Positions 36,717 through 48,237 of a DNA stretch of 64,000 nt are shown here, piece after piece. Position 1 is the stretch's first letter; each line of letters opens with the position of its first letter. The notes beneath the pieces are model-generated. The model did not search any database and was not told where the DNA came from. It saw nothing but the letters and a program-made list of their open reading frames with translations. The DNA comes from Notolepis coatsorum (Eukaryota; Chordata; Actinopteri; Aulopiformes; Paralepididae), in NCBI GenBank assembly GCA_963971535.1, contig OZ020593.1, positions 39,035,935 through 39,099,934 on the forward strand, read 5' to 3'. The translations under genes were made by a program, and so were the position numbers.

Positions 36717-36757
<41 letters not shown>

Positions 36758-36974
36758 ATGTGTTTCTGCATACATTTGTGTATTTCTATGTGGACACATT
36801 GTGTATCATGTGTCATGCATGCGTCTATGTTTGCATTTGATCATGTAATTTATCCTGTGTGTGTGTGTCTCTTTCTGTCCACAGCAAACAAATCTAGCCA
36901 ACTACAAGGCCGAAGTGGATGAAAGGTTGCACACAGACCGACAGCAGGCCAGGGAAATATCAAGTGCTTGTTAG
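36544..36974. other. No gene; TA microsatellite at 36720-36758
   Basis: A GTGTGTATATATAT to ATACACACA palindromic microsatellite sits at about 36717-36758. Otherwise unique. Confidence 0.5.
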
Positions 36975-37123
36975 CAATTTGCATATTCATAGGTCTGTGA
37001 CTTATCAATGAGGGTAAATGCATTTTCAGTAGTTTATTGAACAATTCTGCATATTTATATTTACACATGTATTCAATATAGAACACTCAAAGGTTTCAAA
37101 TACATCTGGAGGGGATCTTTAAA
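36975..37123. other. Non-coding block duplicated at 5309-5450 (copy B)
   Basis: Colinear with copy A on the same strand: CAATTTGCATATTCATAG (with octamer ATTTGCAT), GTTTATTGAACAATTC, TTCAATATAGAACA and AAATACATCTGGAGGGGAT. Copy B carries about ten extra bases in the middle. Not flanked by any transposon signature that I can see. Confidence 0.6.
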
Positions 37124-37261
37124 TATTGTAAGCACATTTGTTTGCTCTGTGAGAGAGAAAGAGAAGAAATGTGTGGCTGCTACCTGATGGCTCCTTTCTA
37201 GTTAGTTTATTATTTTATAACTGTCTCTACAGGCGCATGCGTACTAGCCTGCAAGCTACCG

Positions 37262-37299
<38 letters not shown>

Positions 37300-37761
37300 C
37301 GAGTCTCATCTCTAATCTGCCAGCCAGCGGTTGTGTATGAAGTGTCCTTGACGGTGGAGACAATTAGAGCTGCCGTCTCCCGTCCCCCACAGTTCATCTG
37401 ATGGTGGAGCTTAGACCGTCTCTCTTCCAGGGAGGGATTTTGTGGTCAGGCTGAAGCTCTTTAAGAAACAAGGCTGACTGAGAAGCATGTAAAGAGACCT
37501 TTTAGCACAGGAGAACAAAGTAACAGTGGATTTGCATGTGCGTGCAATGTATTCTTCAACACACCACACACTATACAGATGGCCGGGACATACAACAGCT
37601 GCCCAGTTTCCCTGCATCGGTGGAGCCTGGTGTTACTGCTTTGTGGATTTGGGCACAATAATAAATTGAACCCTAACTAACCTTACTGTCATGCACTTGT
37701 CCTAATATACTAACCTACACTGTAGCACTCAACATTTTTATGAACATTGTTACTCAGCTGA

Positions 37762-37762
<1 letters not shown>
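37124..37762. other. No gene; TG microsatellite at 37263-37298
   Basis: Unique DNA with a short (TG)n run. Confidence 0.5.

Positions 37763-37840
<78 letters not shown>
37763..37840. repeat. TAA/ATA trinucleotide microsatellite
   Basis: About 26 units of uninterrupted ATA. Confidence 0.95.
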
Positions 37841-38400
37841 GGGCGGGCTGCCTCTCAGTGGATTGGCTGCATAAGAGGCCAGTTTGCACCGTCTTAGTTG
37901 ACCAATACTTTGTTGGTTAATTTGCATGTTTCTTTCCCTATGTTGAATGAGTTATTTCCTGGGAAAATTACGAGTACATATCTGGTAAGCACTAGATTTA
38001 AAAGAGTTCTTATGTATTCTAAATATTTGTGCTAATAACACCTGGACAAAGGTGAGACAATATTGTGTAGCACAAAGGGTTAGACAGTATTCAACACGAT
38101 TTGATTCATAGTGTATAACAAAATGAATACAAACACAGTTACCAAGTTAAACAGACAAAAACTGAGGTTGAAGTGTAGGTGGAAGACTATATTCAGAATG
38201 ACATGAATCAGATACAAAATGTTCAAGGACTATAACCAGTTACATTGTGGGTCATATATTGTCTGTCATAGTTTAAACACACTTGTAGACATACACATGT
38301 TGGTATGGGAACTTTTTGGTTGGCTTTGCAAAACTCAATATTGCCCTTTGTCGCCATCCAGTGGCTTTATAGTTTTAAGAGTTTTATTTGTACCAACTGT
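37841..38400. other. No gene seen
   Basis: Unique DNA leading into the LINE. The exact LINE 5' edge is unclear. Confidence 0.4.
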
Positions 38401-39118
38401 TGGTGCATTAAATGTGTATGACCATCAGTCACTCATTGACATTGGATTAAGGAAAACTTACCAACTGGATTGCTCTCTGAATCGGCTCGCTGAAGAACAA
38501 CAATGGCCAGCTGAGATCCTTTGTTGCGGCCCACGCAAGGAAGGGGGGAGACGGCGAGGAAGGAGAGCCGGCGTCCAGAACAGACTGAGATCCAGGCGTC
38601 ACAGAACGACATTGCCCAGCATATTGTTGGCCAATGTGCAATCAATAGGAAACAAACTGGACGACATCAGAGCACGGATTCAATTCCAGAGGGACATTCG
38701 GGACTGCAACGTCTTTTGTTTCACCGAGACTTGGTTGACTCCGGATGTCCCAAACCACGCAATAGAACCGGCAGATAACTTCTTCGTCGACCGAACGGCA
38801 GAAGAATCACTAAAGACGAGAGGAGGCGGCGTAGCTTTCATGGTAAACAAGGAGTGGTGCGATCCATGCAACGCAAAGGAATTGTCTAACCACTGCTCCC
38901 CAGACCTGGAGTTTATCACCATCAAATTCCGACCCTTCTTTCTTCCGAGGGAGTTAACGTCCATCATCCTGATCGGAGCGTATATTCCACCACATGCAAA
39001 CACTGGGGTCGCACTCTCGAAGCTACACAACGAGGTAAACAAACTACAAACAGCTAATGTTGATGCTGCTATTTTGGTTTTGGGCGATTTCAACAGCGCA
39101 GGTCCTAAATTATTATAA
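38401..39118 (+). pseudogene. LINE endonuclease domain
   Basis: The frame shows the ordered motifs of an exonuclease-endonuclease-phosphatase domain: LLANVQSIGNKLDDI (Asn), CFTETWL (catalytic Glu), GGGVAFM, LIGAYIPP and VLGDFNSA (Asp and Asn). The last motif, SDH, is in the next frame as FGKSDHATI. A basic Arg/Gly-rich stretch precedes it. The ATG at 38219 is probably upstream of the element. The frame ends right after GDFNSA at a short foreign-looking segment (39100-39130). The live enzyme nicks target DNA to prime cDNA synthesis. Confidence 0.88.
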
Positions 39119-39838
39119 TTATTATAACATATTAGACCATGTATACTCGCAATTTAAGAATGGGTACAAGTCACAGGCTCTTAGTCCATTCGGCAAGTCG
39201 GACCACGCCACCATCTTTCTTTTGCCAAAGTATAAACAAAGTCTCAAGCGCGAGCCGGTAGTATCGCAAGAGGTTAAGCGTTGGTCTGTGGAGTCAGAGG
39301 AGACACTCCAGGCTGCACTTGAATGCACAGACTGGAGTTGGTTCCGTGATAACACAGCCAATATTAACGACTACACTGAAACAGTGTTTGACTTTGTCTG
39401 TACTCTGGTAGAAGAAACAATCCCTTCTACCACAATTAGAGTTTACCCAAATCAAAAGCCCTGGGTAAATAAATCCGTCCGTGAGGCTCTGAAAGTGCGC
39501 ACCTCAGCCTATAACGCCGGGCTTGTGACAGGCAACATGAATGACCACAAGGCGGTAAGATACAACGTAAGGAGGACAGTAATAGAGGCAAAACGGCGGT
39601 ACAGGGATAAAGTTGAACTTCAGTTTGAACAGGCTGACTCTAGAGGTATGTGGCAGGTCCTCAGAACGATGACAGATTACAAAGGCACCTCCGTCAAGCT
39701 GAACAGTGACATCTCCTTAGCAAATGATCTCAATACCTTCTATGCGATGTTTGAGGCTGTGAATAACAACACCAGCCTACAAACCACTGCAATAGAGGGG
39801 GGGGGGGCACTGCTGATGGAGACTCAGTGTTCAGGATA
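39119..39838 (+). pseudogene. LINE endonuclease end and linker
   Basis: Frame-shifted continuation with ILDHVYSQFKNGYKS, FGKSDHATIFLL (the catalytic SDH of the endonuclease), VKRWSVESEETLQAALECTD, KPWVNKSVREALKVR and FYAMFEAVN. It ends at a G-run (about 39799) where the frame is lost. Confidence 0.85.
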
Positions 39839-41199
39839 ACAGAACATGAGGTGAGGAGGACCTTTAAGAAAGTGAATATCAGGAAGGCAGCAGGACCGGA
39901 CGGCATCCCCGGCCGCGTCCTAAAAGTCTGTGCCGACCAACTGGCCCCGGTATTACTGACATATTTAACCTGTCCTTAGAACAGGCTGTCATCCCCACCT
40001 GTCTGAAGAAGTCCACCATTATCCCTGTACCCAAAAAATCTACGCCCGCTTGCCTCAACGACTACCGCCCTGTAGCTCTCACCTCCATAGCCATGAAGTG
40101 CTTTGAGAAGCTAGTGAAGGGCTACATCTGTTCCTCCCTCCCCATCAACCTGGACCCCCTGCAATTTGCATATCGCCCCAACAGGTCCACGGAGGACGCC
40201 ATAGCCCATGTGCTGCACACAGCAGCATCACACCTGGACAAGAGGCATCATCGACTACAGCTCAGCATTCAATACCATAGTCCCCTCCAAACTCATAGCC
40301 AAGCTCAGGGACCTGGGCTTGAACTATGACCTCTGCCAGTGGGTCTTGGACTTCCTGACGGGTAGACCCCAGGTGGTGAGAGCAGGCAACTGCACCTCCT
40401 CATCCATCACACTCAACATAGGGGACCCCAGGGCTGTGTTCTGAGTCCCCTCCTCTACTCCCTGTACACACATGACTGTGTGGCACAGCGGAACAACATC
40501 ACAATCATCAAATTTGCTGATGACACAGTAGTGGTAGGCCTGATCTCTGCCAACGACGAGAGGGCCTACCTGGAAGAGGTAGAGAGTCGCAGTGGTGTCA
40601 GGAGAACTGCCTCTCCCTGAACATCAGCAAAACAAAAGAGATGATTGTGGACTTCAGGAGGTCGGGGGTCAGCGACTACAGCCCCCTCAGCATCGACGGG
40701 GCACCGGTTGAGAGAGTGAACAGTTTCAAGTACCTCGGAGTCCACATATCCGAGGACTTGACATGGACCACACACATTGACAGTGTTGTGAAGAAGGCAC
40801 GGCAACGCCTCTACTTCCTCAGGCGCCTAAGGAAGTTCCAAGTCAGTCAGAAGATCCTCAAGAACTTCTACTCATGCACAATAGAGAGCATCCTGACTGG
40901 CAATATCACCTCCTGGTTTGGGAATAGCACCGCACAAGACCGTAGCAGACTACAGAGAGTCCCGTTCAGCCGAACACACAATTGGAGGGGGGCTTCCCAC
41001 TCTCCAGGACATTTACAACAAGCGGTGCATGGGTAAGGCTAAGAGAATCATCAAAGACTCCAGCCACCCAAACAACTGCCTCTTTGAACTGCTGCGGTCA
41101 GGCAAGCGATACCGGAGTCTCATGGCAAGCACAGAGAGACTCAGAAGAAGCTTCTATCCTCAGGCCATCAGAATGCTAAATGACAATAACACTATGTAA
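39839..41199 (+). pseudogene. LINE reverse transcriptase and C-terminal region
   Basis: Pieces in changing frames: [13 protein letters not shown] (fingers), then [49 protein letters not shown] and KFAD DTVVV at about 40508-40530 with the catalytic FADD intact, followed by VDFRRSG, FKYLGVHISEDL, KKARQRLYFLRRLRKF, TIESILTGNITSWFGNST and a C-terminal block ending PQAIRMLND. At least four frameshifts make it dead. Confidence 0.88.
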
Positions 41200-41645
41200 C
41201 AACCATCAAATGCACGCACAACACACACATCCACACGCACACACTCACTTTAAATAAACAACTCACTGCAGCACCCACTTTACCCACTTTAGAACACCTA
41301 AACACACTTTATATTTATTGGTAAAGAATTTGCACTACAACCCATACCTCATTACACCTTACTGTAAACTGTACCTAAATTGTACCTCATCCAATTTCTG
41401 CTTTTCACTGTATAGTATATTGTATTGTAACTCAGTTACTTCTACTCTGCATTGTACATTGTATATATGTATATACTGAACACTTTTGTCCACGTACTTG
41501 ACTTCTATTTTATACTTGCTATACTTATTTTATACTTATCTATTTTTGTCTAGCAGTCTCTGGAGCGTAACAGAAGGAAGCATTTTGTATAAAAGTATTC
41601 TGTACGTCTGTATGACAACTAATAAAGAAACTTGAACTTGAAACT

Positions 41646-41849
41646 TATCAGCAACAAGTATGACGTCACAGGTTGAGCTACACTATGCTTGCTAATGATA
41701 CTAGATAGCAGGGTTGTTAACAGAGATTGTGCAAAGGAGCCAATATACATTGTTACATCAGAGTAGGGGTAGGCGGTAGGTCTAAAATGTATATCACACA
41801 ATATATTTCAAAATTTGGACGTAATGGTATATATCACAGTATATATATA
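41646..41849. other. No gene seen
   Basis: Unique spacer between LINE and SINE, with a short TA-rich patch near 41840. Confidence 0.4.
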
Positions 41850-42347
41850 TTTTTTTTTCTTTTTTTTTTCACTTTTTCTCCTTATTTTATTCTATTTTTC
41901 TCCCATCCCAATTTCGCCTCGCCAATTCTCCCTTCAATTCTCCCCTCCCCTGTCTCGAACGTTGCTAGACTATGCCTCCCACTGGTCGGCTGGAGTGAGG
42001 ACCAAGCCTTGCATCACGTGTCCCCTCCGGTACACGAGGAGGCAGCTGTCGCATCTTTTCACCTGAACAGCGCGATCTCTCAGTGGCGAGGAGTAACGCG
42101 TGGGAGGCTCACGCTGCCCCCAATACTTCCTGATTCTGCTGTACAGGCGCACCAACAGACCTGTAGGAGTCGCTGTCCACAACGTCCAATCCCCACCCAC
42201 CGGCTTTCCCACCCCCAACACTGCCAAGGGGTTAGTATGAACGACCGGCCAAGCCGGTAGCAACGCAGAGAGCTGGGCTCGATACCAGCATCTCCTGCGT
42301 TAGTGGCGAGCGCCTTGCCCACTGCGCCACTCAGCTGCCCTATATTT
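41850..42347 (-). mobile_element. tRNA-derived SINE (family A), copy 7
   Basis: Full-length complement of the family, with head near 42345 and an A-rich tail (seen as T-runs) at 41850. The flanks are T-rich, so a target duplication cannot be resolved. Confidence 0.88.
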
Positions 42348-42473
42348 GTTTTTTAATTGTTATGGTTTGTATGCGACCCCAATAGCACGACACAGACAGG
42401 TAATTCAGAGTTAGCCAAAAACAAAGGGCGTATTTATTTTGAACAACAGAAATGTGCGACACTGTCCCTTTAA

Positions 42474-43390
42474 CACTTTCAGTGCCCACCACGTGATAAG
42501 ACGTTTTATCAGCCCAATGCCTGAATGCCCACCACAACAATTAGCGTTTACATTTTTTATTAGCGATCTGAATTCATATTTCATCAACCGAGTCTCCCAT
42601 TGGTATGCAGCCCCTGTAGGAGCTCAGATGTGAAAAAAAACGCCCCCTATCGTCACCCAGATGGTAATGCACCCTTTTGGAATGGACTCAATGGAAATGG
42701 ATGAGAAAAGAAAAATCCGGAATCTACATTTTACTTCTCAGGCATGTAACCCGAGCCGATCAGATTCATTGTGGAGCCTCAGAACAGCGTGGAATATGTG
42801 TTTACAGTATGTAGCGTTGGATCAATAAAAGCAATACATTTTTGGAATGGCGATCAGGAATTGGAATGATCTTTTTGGAGAACATCTGATCTGAGGTAAG
42901 GAATCTATTTTACAAGTCTTGGGATAATCAGAGTTGTATTCGCTGAGATCTCAGCGTTCGCCCTATGTGTGTGTGTGTGTGTGGGCGATCGCTTTGAGGA
43001 AATCAGAGAATCGATTTTTCAGATCGCCTATATAGCGTGCATACGTACACATATACTATCGATAATCTAGCGTTTATTTGAAAACGATTCATAAATAGGC
43101 CAAAAAATTACAACGTTCTAGAACATTCCAGTAAAGGGCGATCATCATGGAATATTTATATTTTCCTTGAAAACGAGGGCTTTTCAAAATGCTATAAAAC
43201 GAAAATGAACAGATAAAAAAACAATCCGCTTCGACAATGTTGACTGGAAAACGAGTCATTGATAAACGACGGGCAGATTAGACACATAGCCATAATTTAA
43301 AACATAGATTAGGCGTTATTAACGCTAACATTGAAGTGGATGGTGGGCATTCAAGCGGTAAATCAAGATTAAGCTTGGGCTCTGAAAGTG
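42474..43390 (+). mobile_element. TTAA-family element M3
   Basis: Termini CACTTTCAGTGCCC and complement CACTTTCAGAGCCC; TTAA at 42470-42473 and 43391-43394. The high-side LTR has one TTAA at this point (50215-50218), giving a clean empty site. GGTAAG lies at 42895-42900. The words CGCCCCCTATCG and CACCCAGATGG, at 167-190 bp from the left end, occupy the place of the CTCF-like core in other members. No transposase. Confidence 0.92.
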
Positions 43391-43465
43391 TTAAGGAACA
43401 AATAGATGTGAGGAAAAAAACAGCGTCAGTAACTTGGGGGGGGGGAATAGGAACGTCCCCTTTAA

Positions 43466-44414
43466 CACATCCACCGCCGGAAACGGCTTACAACGTGTTT
43501 CAAGGTCATGCGAATTCCGCCATTCCACGGCGTACGACGTTATTGAGATCATATTTCATTTTTTCGCCATGGTATTCATAATTCCCTCACCGAGCCTAGT
43601 CTGATACAGTGGGAGCCTGCACAACAGTGCAACGCTTCAATACCGCCGCCTGGTGGATGATCGGGCGAGTTACCAAACCGGAAATGGATCGAGTCGATCT
43701 CCGTGCATCCGGAAATGCGTCCGGCAGTCACATATTGTTGCGGGACTCTAGACACACATCTGTGTATATGGATCGCTGCCATAACTCAATAATCGATATG
43801 ATTTGGGCGTTTATTTCACCATACAAACCGGAAATGGATCTAGTCGATCCACGTCAAATAAGTGGGATCTTTTTCCTCCAGTCTCATCGGCGAACGGTAA
43901 GAGGACAGTAACGTTACTTTCAGCGCGATTGTTTATTATTATTAATGCAAACTGCTCTGATCAATATATCACCCATACTACATAAAGCATTTACTGACGA
44001 TCACGGAATTATAAACGACCCCCCCCCCCCCGTTCATCCGTGCATGATGAGTCATAACGTTTAGGATCGTATTCAGTTGGATTTTTTAATATAGCGCGTA
44101 TCACGAATAAACTGCAATCGATAATCTATATTATGCGTTTAGGCCTATAACTAGCGTTCTAGGAATTACTGCAGAAAATGATAAAAATATATTTATATTC
44201 TAGACGGTATTTTCGTATGAATCTATGAATGAAAAAGTATAACGTTCCTACATCCTGAACGATAGATAATCGATGTTGAATGGGCCATAGTAATGTCAAT
44301 TTAGCAATACAATTTAAAAAGTTATAGCCCTGCAAAGAAGGTGAACATCTCCATATGTTTAGAGTGGTGGCAGAGAGTGGTATGAGAGGGGCACAATGCC
44401 CGGCGGTCAATGTG
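43466..44414 (+). mobile_element. TTAA-family element M4
   Basis: Termini CACATCCACCGCCGG and complement CACATTGACCGCCGGG; TTAA at 43462-43465 and 44415-44418. GGTAAG at 43896-43901. CCGCCTGGTGG (minus CCACCAGGCGG) lies about 175 bp from the left end. The right half shares GATAGATAATCGATGTTG and TTATAGCCCTGCAAAG with M7 and M1. Confidence 0.9.
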
Positions 44415-44797
44415 TTAAGGGAAAATGTCAATAGCCCAACGGAAAAACATGAGGCAGAGTCCAGTAACATAAAATTCAACAAGTCTTCAATGTTTAGGGA
44501 AACACCCGAAGGCGGACGAAAGCAATGAGTCCAGGACAAACGAGGATATAGGTTGAGAGGAAATAGTCTTATATAAGACTCACCAGAAGCAAAGTCGAAG
44601 GGCAATTCAAGGCACGGGTCCAAGGGGGAGAAGAGTGAGTACACAGCAAAAAACTCCAAGGAACGGCTGGGAAGCGAAGACGTCTCGCACTGGAAACCAC
44701 GGGAGTAAACAGCAGTAGAGTGGTGGTGACTAAACGACCCGAGAACGAATGCTCTGCAGACAGCGTATAAGAGTCCTTCCAACGAGCTGATTGGAAT

Positions 44798-46060
44798 TCA
44801 TCTCAGGTGTGTGATGTTAATTGACGCTGAGAAGCGTGCAGTGCTGGGCCAGCCCTCACAGTACCCCCCCCCCTCTGGCGACCTGCCCGGCCTCGGCTTG
44901 TCCGGATGGGAACGATGGAAGTCGGTGACCAGGGCGGGGTCCATGATGAGCTGGCGGGAGACCAAGCTCCGTTCCTCGGGACCGTATCCCTCCCAGTCCA
45001 CCAGATACTGGAACCCCCGTCCTCGGCGTCGGATGTCCATGAGCCGGCAAACCCTCCACTGTGGGTGTCCATCCACCATCTCGGGAGGAGGCGGATCTGG
45101 GGCAGGAGGCATCAGGGGACTGAGAGAGACAGGTTTTATACGGGACACATGAAACACAGGATGGATCTGCATGAAGGCTGGAAGCCTTAGACTCACCGCC
45201 GTGGGGCTGAGCACCTTCCGGATCTCAAAAGGACAGACGAACCGGGGATTCAGCTTCTTGGCGGTGGATTGAAGTGGGAGATCCTTGGAGGATAGCCACA
45301 CCCTCTGCCCTGTTTGGTATGCCGGCGCTGGGGTCCGGCGTCGGTTAGCTCCCCGACTGGTGCGCTCCGATGCCCGGAGCAGAGCAGTCCTGGTGATCTC
45401 CCAGACGTGACGACACCGGTCGAGATGAATATGCACGGAGGGAATTGCCACTTCCGACTCCTGTGCTGTGAAGAGAGGGGGTTGGTAGCCCAGAGATACC
45501 TCGAACGGCGAGAGGCCGGTGGCGGAGCTGACCAGGGAGTTGATGGCGTACTCGACCCAGGGGAGGAACCGGCTCCAGGATGCAGGCTTCTTGGCGGCAA
45601 CACACCAGAGAGCAGACTCCACGCTCTGGTTCATTCTCTCCGTCTGCCCGTTAGTCTGTGGGTGATAACCAAAGGAAAGGCTAACAGTGGCCCCCAATCC
45701 CTTACAAAAAGCCCGCCATACCTGGGAGGTGAACTGGGGCCCCCGGTCTGAGACGACGTCCTGGGGAAACCCATGGAGGCGGAACACGTGGCTCGTCAGG
45801 AGGTCCGCAGTCTCGGGAGCAGATGGAAGCTTGGGAAGGGCCACGAGATGGACCCCCTTGCTGAAACTATCCACCACTGTTAGAATGGCCGTGTTTCCCT
45901 GGGAGGGAGGAAGGCCAGAGACGAAGTGCAACGCCACATGGGACCAAGGGCGGTTCGGAATGGGAAGTGGCTGCAGCAGGCCGGCAGGTGCTTGGTGAGA
46001 GGCCTTGCTGCGGGCGCAGACCGTGCAGGCCAACACGAACTCTCTGACGTCGTTCCTCAT
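44798..46060 (-). pseudogene. Gypsy 1 integrase core and chromodomain
   Basis: A 420-codon frame: CTVCARSK (the two Cys of HHCC), the catalytic core and a C-terminal chromodomain-like block ([15 protein letters not shown]). The usual first catalytic Asp, in DFVTGLP of this family, is His here ([12 protein letters not shown]). The second Asp (VSDRGPQF) and the Glu (NGQTERMNQ) are present. Upstream the zinc finger is broken by a frameshift and by a TAG at the position of RFWW (about 46066-46070). The stop codon falls inside the LTR, as often in this group. A live protein would insert cDNA, with the chromodomain guiding it to chromatin. Confidence 0.9.
44861..44875 (-). other. Gypsy 1 polypurine tract
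   Basis: On the minus strand AGAGGGGGGGGGGTAC sits directly before the 3' LTR, the expected primer site for plus-strand DNA synthesis. It lies inside the end of the integrase frame. Confidence 0.75.
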
Positions 46061-46869
46061 GGTGAACTACCAGAACCGATGAGCCAGGAAGGAGAAGGTG
46101 CGGTGGACGCCGGGGTGGCCCCATTGGAGAACCCGGGACCAGACAGAGTCGGGATGAAGAGGCGACGAAAAGGTACGTTGCTCGGAGCAGGATGGAAACG
46201 TAAGGCACGCTTGACCACGGTCTCGATGCCCCAGGTAACCACTCCCACCACCCTGGCCTCAGGGAGAATGGGAGTCGGATCCTCCTTGGTGTGTAGCCGG
46301 GACAGAGAGTCGGCCTTCGTGTTGCGGGACCCAGGGCGAAAGGTCAGCAAGAAGTCGAACCGACTGAGGAAGCTGGCCCACCTTGCCTGCCGGCCGTTGA
46401 GGCGCTTGGATGCGTGGATGTACGTTAAGTTCTTATGATCAGTCTAAATAGTTCCTCTGCCCCCTCCAGCCAATGACGCCATTCCTCCAAGGCAGCTACC
46501 ACTGCCAACTATGTCGTAGTTCCTCTCAGCAGGAAGGAAACAGCGAGAGTAGAAGGCGCATGGATGGACCTTCTTGTCCGTCGCTGACCGCTGAGACAGG
46601 ATAGCCCCTAGTCCAGTATCCGAGGCGACCACCTCCACAATGAACTGCCTCTTGGGGTCTGGGTGGAGTAAGACCGGGCGGTGGTGAATCTGTTCTTGAG
46701 GGAACGGAACGCAGAGCAGGCTGCTGGAGACCAGTCGAAAGGCAGGGAGGGAGAGGTCAGCTTGGTAAGTGGCTCTGCCACTTGGCTGTAGTTCCAGATG
46801 AACCTCCGGTAAAAGTTCGCAAAACCGAGGAAGCTCTGTAGCTCCTTCCGAGAAGAGGGCTCCGGCCAC
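46061..46869 (-). pseudogene. Gypsy 1 RNase H and integrase N-terminus
   Basis: Contains [15 protein letters not shown], where family members read VEVDAS: the first RNase H catalytic Asp is Val here. Later FRPGSRNTKADSLSRLH closes RNase H, followed by a short linker and the HPGVHRT zinc-finger start in a shifted frame. Several frame breaks. Confidence 0.85.
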
Positions 46870-47283
46870 TCTACCACGGCCTGGATCTTGCGGGGGTCGG
46901 CTCGGGTCTGGCCGCTCTCCACGATGAAGCCAAGGTAATCAACGGAATTACAGTGGAAACGGCACTTCTCCGCCTTAACGAAGAGCCGGTTGCGGAGAAG
47001 GCGCTCAAGTACTCGGCGGACATGATGGACATGCTCCTCGAGAGTCTTGGGAGAAGATGAGAATGTCATCGATAGATAGGTAGACCACCACAAACTCATC
47101 GAGCATGTCCCGAAGGACGTCGTTCATGAGCGCCTGGAATACCGCCGGGGCGTTGGTGAGGCCGAACGGCATTACCAGGTACTCGTAATGACCCCTGGGA
47201 GTCTTGAAGGCGGTCTTCCACTCGTCGCCCTCTCGGATCCGGACCAGATGGTAAGCACTCCGGAGATCCAGTTTAGTGAAGAC
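46608..47283 (-). pseudogene. Gypsy 1 reverse transcriptase palm to connection
   Basis: Reads [40 protein letters not shown], then [15 protein letters not shown]. The usual YxDD catalytic box appears as Y-L-S-I-D-D: two extra codons, most easily explained by slippage of CTAT/TATC words at 47060-47075. A frameshift follows just after, and the frame resumes with [20 protein letters not shown] and [20 protein letters not shown]. Inactive as it stands. Confidence 0.88.
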
Positions 47284-48229
47284 TAGGGATGCCCCGATCA
47301 CGTTTTTTGCCACCGATACCGATCACCGATCGTCGTGAGCCATATCGGCCGATACCGATCCGATACCGATTGTTTTTGATTAAAAAGAAATTAAAAATTA
47401 TTTTATATAATTTTTTTTTTTTTTTTTTTTTATAAAATATATATATTATATAATTAGACTTGTACTTGTATTATCTGCGAGACATCGCCACCACGCAACA
47501 AGTCAAAATGCTCACTATCTGCAAACAGCTCCACTGTCTGTGTGTACTCTAGTAGCCCAGCTCCAAAAAGGATTCTCCGGCGCTGCAGCGGGACCCCATT
47601 GGTAACGTTAAGTGCTTTGGTCATTTCACATTCAGCAAGCCCTCAGCTCGAATACGCATTAAATCAATGTTATAAGACATTGATATCAAGAGCTATCTGT
47701 AGCTACTGCTAGCCGGCTAGATGACGTTAAGACAGAACTTTAGTTCAATGGGACATTTCGTTTTGAACAGTAAACGAACGTCAGCTAACGCAAGCTAACT
47801 GAGGTATGAACATGAACTACTAGACTTTCTGGATCATTTGTTGATATCAGGAGCTATCGGTAGCTAGCCGGCTAAATACCGTTAGACAATGCCTACTAAA
47901 CGTGAATAGTTGACTGGGTAATTTTGTTTAAACAGTAACGATAGCTAGGTAGCTAACGTTAGCGCAGGTCGAATGCAGTGCACTACAGACTCGAGCAGAG
48001 GAGCCGCACCTCTTTGTTTACAAACTCTACACGGGGCGGGCGGGGCTAGGGAGGAGGAGCAGCGGCAGTTTGCAGGTCGTGTGTGTCTGAGACAGACAGC
48101 GAGTGAGAGCTTCGCTTGATCGGTTTCCGCTATCGGCGAATATGACTAATTATCGGAATTCACAGATTGCATATTTATACTGAGTATCGGCCGATAACGA
48201 TCGGTGGCCGATCGATCGGGGCATCCCTA
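47284..48229. mobile_element. hAT MITE, 946 bp, in Gypsy 1 reverse transcriptase
   Basis: Perfect 16-bp inverted ends TAGGGATGCCCCGATC and a perfect 8-bp duplication GTGAAGAC at 47276-47283 and 48230-48237, copied from the pol codons VFT. The interior has GATACCGAT words at both ends, poly-T near 47410, and no transposase frame. Removing it restores continuity of the reverse transcriptase reading through FTKLDLR. Confidence 0.95.
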
Positions 48230-48237
48230 GTGAAGAC

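Larger units (their letters stand above)
38401..41645 (+). mobile_element. Jockey-superfamily LINE, nearly complete ORF2
   Basis: Apurinic-type endonuclease, linker, reverse transcriptase and C-terminal region follow each other on the plus strand with about five frame breaks, then a 3' UTR ending AAGAAACTTGAACTTGAA. No ORF1 is recognised. The first LINE-like residues are NVYDHQSLIDIG at about 38410. The minus-strand piece at 13747-14735 is a second copy. I group it with the CR1/L2/Rex1 branch. Confidence 0.9.
42368..44860 (-). repeat. Gypsy 1 3' LTR, holding two TTAA elements
   Basis: Read on plus it starts TGTATGCGACC and ends CCCTCACA. Homology to the other LTR is interrupted by M3 (42474-43390) and M4 (43466-44414). 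Each is bounded by TTAA, and the other LTR shows the empty TTAA for M3. Confidence 0.9.

Noticed and set aside
44811..45998. Plus-strand frames of 100-145 codons opposite the integrase
   Set aside because: Shadows of the minus-strand pol gene in GC-rich DNA, with no family resemblance.
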